The translations under genes and the position numbers were made by a program. Source: Erythrobacter sp. YJ-T3-07 (GTDB taxonomy: Bacteria > Pseudomonadota > Alphaproteobacteria > Sphingomonadales > Sphingomonadaceae). Taken from it: a stretch of 64,000 nucleotides of DNA. The notes under the pieces were generated by a model, which was given only the letters and a program-made list of their open reading frames with translations, did not search any database and was not told the origin of the DNA. The DNA is taken from assembly GCF_015999305.1 (NCBI RefSeq), contig NZ_JAEAGP010000001.1, positions 1,860,001-1,924,000 of the forward strand. The letters are read 5' to 3'. Positions 61,259 through 64,000 of this stretch are shown here, piece after piece (position 1 is the first letter of the stretch; each line of letters starts with the position of its first letter).

Positions 61259-62413
61259 ATGCCATCCCCCGCACCAGCCCCCCGCTTCGCAGCGATTATC
61301 GTAGCCGCAGGCTCCGGCACACGTGCCGGGCAGGCGATCCCCAAGCAATATGTCCGCTGGCGCGGCAAGCCGGTGCTGCGCCACTCGGTGGAGCATCTGC
61401 TCGAAGCAGGCGCAGACCGCATCGTGATCGCGATCGCACCCGATGCGAAAGACCTTGCCCGCGAGGCGACCGCCGGGCTCGAAAACATTCTGTTCGTCGA
61501 GGGTGGCGACACCCGCAGGGCCTCGGTCGCCTCCGGGCTGGAGGCGCTCGCGCTCGATCCCCCCGAAGCCGTGCTGATCCACGACGCCGCGCGCCCCTCT
61601 GTGCCGCTAGCTGTCGTTGAACGCGTGTTGAGTGCGCTTGAGCACCATGCTGGCGCAATCCCTGCCCTGCCCCTGGTCGACACCATCGCGCGTACTCAAA
61701 ACGGCGTGATGACGGGTCAGGAAGACCGCTCCACCCTCGCCCGCGTGCAGACCCCGCAGGGTTTCCGCTTTGCAGAGATTCTCGCGGCGCACCGCGCCTG
61801 GGACAGCGAAACGGAACCCACGGATGACGCGCAGGTGCTGCGCCATTCGGGCGGCGAAGTCGCCATCGTCGAAGGCTCGCCGCGCCTTGCCAAACTCACC
61901 TTCGCAGAGGATTTCGCGATGCAGGCACCACCCGTGCGCACCGGCACCGGCTTCGACGTTCACCGCCTCGCCGATGGCGAGGAGCTGTGGCTCGGCGGCC
62001 TGAAAATCGCTCACGATCAAGGGCTAGCAGGCCATAGCGATGCCGACGTCGCGCTCCACGCGCTGGTCGATGCGGTGCTCGGCGCGATCGGCAATGGCGA
62101 CATCGGCACCCACTTCCCGCCCAGCGATGAACGCTGGAAAGGCGCGCGATCCAGCCAGTTTCTGGCCCACGCGGTCAGCCTGGCGAGCGAGGCAGGCTAC
62201 CGGATCGGCAATCTCGACCTCACGATCATCTGCGAAGCCCCCAAGATCGGCCCGCACAAGGACGCGATGCGTGAAATGATCGCGGAAATCGCCGGTGTTC
62301 AGGTCGATGCGATCAGCGTAAAAGCGACCACTACCGAAAAGCTGGGCTTCACCGGCCGCGGCGAAGGCATTGCCGCACAAGCGGTCGCCACGCTGATCAG
62401 GGAGAATTTCTAG
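61259..62413 (+). CDS. ispDF: Bifunctional IspD/IspF of the MEP isoprenoid pathway
   Basis: A fusion of 2-C-methyl-D-erythritol 4-phosphate cytidylyltransferase (IspD, residues about 8-218) and 2,4-cyclodiphosphate synthase (IspF, about 225-384). IspD shows [20 protein letters not shown] and [10 protein letters not shown]. IspF has the zinc residues Asp233 and His235 in [29 protein letters not shown] and the late [20 protein letters not shown]. The fusion is typical of alphaproteobacteria. ATG at 61259 is chosen over an upstream ATG inside the divergent gap. Confidence 0.95.
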   Translation: MPSPAPAPRFAAIIVAAGSGTRAGQAIPKQYVRWRGKPVLRHSVEHLLEAGADRIVIAIAPDAKDLAREATAGLENILFVEGGDTRRASVASGLEALALDPPEAVLIHDAARPSVPLAVVERVLSALEHHAGAIPALPLVDTIARTQNGVMTGQEDRSTLARVQTPQGFRFAEILAAHRAWDSETEPTDDAQVLRHSGGEVAIVEGSPRLAKLTFAEDFAMQAPPVRTGTGFDVHRLADGEELWLGGLKIAHDQGLAGHSDADVALHALVDAVLGAIGNGDIGTHFPPSDERWKGARSSQFLAHAVSLASEAGYRIGNLDLTIICEAPKIGPHKDAMREMIAEIAGVQVDAISVKATTTEKLGFTGRGEGIAAQAVATLIRENF

Positions 62414-62416
62414 CGC

Positions 62417-62917
62417 ATGACCGACATCCTGCTCCCCACCAATGTCGTCGAGCTGGCCACCAAGGTGGTCGAGGCGAACCGCGACGCGAACCGCACGCTG
62501 GTGCTGGCCGAAAGCTGCACCGGCGGGCTGGTGAGCGCGGCGATCACCGAAATTCCGGGCTCCTCCTCCGTGCTCGATCGTGGCTTCGTGACCTATTCCA
62601 ACGAATCGAAGATGGAAATGCTGGGGGTTCCGCAGGACATCATCGAGACCTTCGGCGCGGTGTCGATCGCCTGCGTCTGGGCGATGGCGCAGGGCGCGCT
62701 TGCCAACAGCAATGCGGATGTCGCGGTTGCGATCAGCGGAGTGGCCGGCCCCGGCGGCGGAAGTGCGACCAAGCCGGTCGGCACGGTCGTATTCGCGCGG
62801 GCCGTGCGAGGGCACGATGGCGAGCCTGAGGGCGAACTGAAATCCTTCGGCGATCTGGGCCGCGGCGAAATCCGCCGTCAGGCAACGCTGTGCGCGCTGG
62901 AGCTGCTATTGCCGTAG
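62417..62917 (+). CDS. pncC: Nicotinamide-nucleotide amidase (CinA C-terminal domain, PncC)
   Basis: A stand-alone CinA C-terminal domain, 166 residues, that deamidates NMN in pyridine nucleotide recycling. The active Ser is in LAESCTGGLVSAAI (about residue 34), and the partner region is VTYSNESKMEMLGV. AISGVAGPGGGSATKPVGTV is the conserved loop. It starts three bases after ispDF and overlaps the convergent Coq10-like gene end by 40 bases. Confidence 0.9.
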   Translation: MTDILLPTNVVELATKVVEANRDANRTLVLAESCTGGLVSAAITEIPGSSSVLDRGFVTYSNESKMEMLGVPQDIIETFGAVSIACVWAMAQGALANSNADVAVAISGVAGPGGGSATKPVGTVVFARAVRGHDGEPEGELKSFGDLGRGEIRRQATLCALELLLP

Positions 62918-63336
62918 AGTTCGTGGGCGCGATCCTCGAACGCGGCCATCATCCGGCGAAAGGCACGGTCGAAATAGGCCCCGGCCAGCCGCTCGAAAAT
63001 CTTGTTCTTGAACGTGAAATCGACGCAGAAATCGATTTCGCACCCGCCTTCGACCGCGTCGAAACGCCAATCGTTCTGAAGATCGCTCAGCGGCCCGTCG
63101 ATATAGTGGACCCGGATACTCTCGGCCCGATGCTTCTCGACCCGCGAGGTGAACTTCTCGCGGATCGCCTTGAACCCGACCACCATGTCCGCAACCATCT
63201 CCGTCTCGCTGTCGGACTGGATCCGGGTCGCGATCACCCATGGCAGGAACTCGGGGTAACGCTTCACGTCGGCGACCAGATCGAACATCTGTTCGGGCGT
63301 GAACGGCAGCACGCGCTGCTGGTGGATGCCAGGCAT
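62878..63336 (-). CDS. Coq10/RatA-like START domain protein
   Basis: A 152-residue SRPBCC/START-fold protein. RVLPFTPEQMFDLVADVKRY and PEFLPWVIATRIQS are the family start. VGFKAIREKFTSRV and the amphipathic C-terminal helix AYFDRAFRRMMAAFEDRAHE follow. Relatives bind ubiquinone (Coq10) or act on ribosome assembly (RatA). Its position next to lipA is the usual alphaproteobacterial arrangement and favours the Coq10 role. Start overlaps lipA stop (TGATG). Confidence 0.88.
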   Translation of the reverse strand: MPGIHQQRVLPFTPEQMFDLVADVKRYPEFLPWVIATRIQSDSETEMVADMVVGFKAIREKFTSRVEKHRAESIRVHYIDGPLSDLQNDWRFDAVEGGCEIDFCVDFTFKNKIFERLAGAYFDRAFRRMMAAFEDRAHELYGNSSSSAHSVA

Positions 63337-64000
63337 CAGCGGGCTCCGGCGTTTCCGGCCTTGCGCGCCGCGTCGCGCTGAAGACGCTCTTCGCGCGCCG
63401 CCTTCATCTGCGCGAAATCGTCACCCGCGTGATAGCTGGAGCGGGTCAGCGGGCTCGCCGCGACCTGCAGGAAGCCCTTGGCCCGCGCGATCGAACCGAA
63501 CGCGTCGAACGCCTTGGGCGTGACGAAATCCTCCACCTTAGCGTGCTTGGGCGTGGGCTGGAGGTACTGGCCCATGGTGATGAAATCGACGTCGGCACTG
63601 CGCATGTCGTCCATCACCTGATGCACTTCGAGGCGCTGCTCGCCCAGGCCCAGCATGATGCCCGACTTGGTGAAGATCAGCGGGTCGTGGGACTTCACCT
63701 CTTCGAGCAGGCGCAGCGATGCGTAATAGCGCGCACCCGGGCGGATCGTCGGATACAGCCGTGGGACCGTTTCGAGGTTGTGATTGAACACGTCCGGCCC
63801 GGCTTCGCAGATCGCCTCGATCGCGGGGCGCATCTTGCCGCGGAAATCGGGCGTGAGGATTTCGATCGTGGTGTTCGGAGTCTCGCGCCGCAGCGCCTGG
63901 ATCACCTTCACGAACTGCCCCGCCCCACCATCGGGCAGGTCGTCACGATCGACGCTGGTGATGACGATGTGTTCCAGACCCATCTTGCCAGCCGCCACCG
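63336..64000 (-). CDS. lipA: Lipoyl synthase LipA (5' end beyond the window)
   Basis: The C-terminal 221 or so residues of lipoyl synthase, a radical-SAM enzyme that inserts sulfur into octanoyl-E2 proteins such as Pdh[49 protein letters not shown] and [20 protein letters not shown] are conserved. The Cys clusters lie in the missing N-terminal part outside the window. The frame is open to the last base. Confidence 0.95.
   Translation of the reverse strand, partial: VAAGKMGLEHIVITSVDRDDLPDGGAGQFVKVIQALRRETPNTTIEILTPDFRGKMRPAIEAICEAGPDVFNHNLETVPRLYPTIRPGARYYASLRLLEEVKSHDPLIFTKSGIMLGLGEQRLEVHQVMDDMRSADVDFITMGQYLQPTPKHAKVEDFVTPKAFDAFGSIARAKGFLQVAASPLTRSSYHAGDDFAQMKAAREERLQRDAARKAGNAGAR

Noticed and set aside
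1..64000. CRISPR arrays, rRNA genes or transposase-bearing insertion sequences
   Set aside because: No regularly spaced repeats, no rRNA-like stretches and no transposase motifs were seen by reading; the repeats found are short palindromic units only.

Overview
The window is a high-GC chromosomal segment from an alphaproteobacterium, most likely of the Sphingomonadales (Erythrobacter/Altererythrobacter type). Reasons: a bifunctional ispDF, a dusB-ntrYX-hfq-hflX cluster whose Hfq is a tandem two-domain fusion, GAACN7GAAC-type LexA boxes, an alphaproteobacterial CTTG-N17-CYTATNT heat-shock promoter before dnaK, and many coding starts at GTG or TTG coupled to the preceding stop. No taxonomic search was run.

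Bases 1-25800 are mostly core genome: an indoleamine 2,3-dioxygenase-family gene, a copper-chaperone lipoprotein operon, dnaK-dnaJ, a patatin-like lipase divergent from radA, then cvpA, a NifU-like scaffold, an MHS-type transporter, alr, phaR, proS, an AT-rich orphan gene, rnr, a peroxiredoxin, a UspA protein, pdhC (E2), a DUF559 remnant embedded in REP-like repeats, an acyl-CoA thioesterase and lpd (E3).

Bases 25928-43413 form an integrated element. A 15-bp direct repeat matching the 3' end of tRNA-Ser(UGA) bounds it, and a P4-type tyrosine integrase lies beside the intact tRNA. Nearly all genes read leftwards, many in overlapping stop/start operons: four unknown small genes, an excisionase-like HTH gene, a Cys-rich small protein, a DUF3987/TOPRIM primase-helicase, TerS, TerL, two tiny genes and a 979-residue tape measure protein. 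Capsid, portal, tail tube, baseplate and lysis genes are not recognisable. It also carries envelope-type genes (TonB-C-terminal protein, DUF2939, a secreted protein) and an SRAP/YedK DNA-crosslink protein with a perfect LexA box. It is either a stripped prophage or a phage satellite. This is the best candidate here for an undescribed system.

Bases 43490-64000 return to core functions. One run covers the cell wall and replication (mltB-like, RlpA-like SPOR protein, D,D-carboxypeptidase, tmk, holB, metG, tatD, an MBL-fold hydrolase and a 55-residue membrane protein). It is followed by an AraJ-like MFS gene, mazG, a 165-bp repeat with terminal inverted repeats, hflX-hfq-ntrX-ntrY-dusB (all leftward), ispDF, pncC, a Coq10/RatA-like gene and the 3' part of lipA, which runs off the window.
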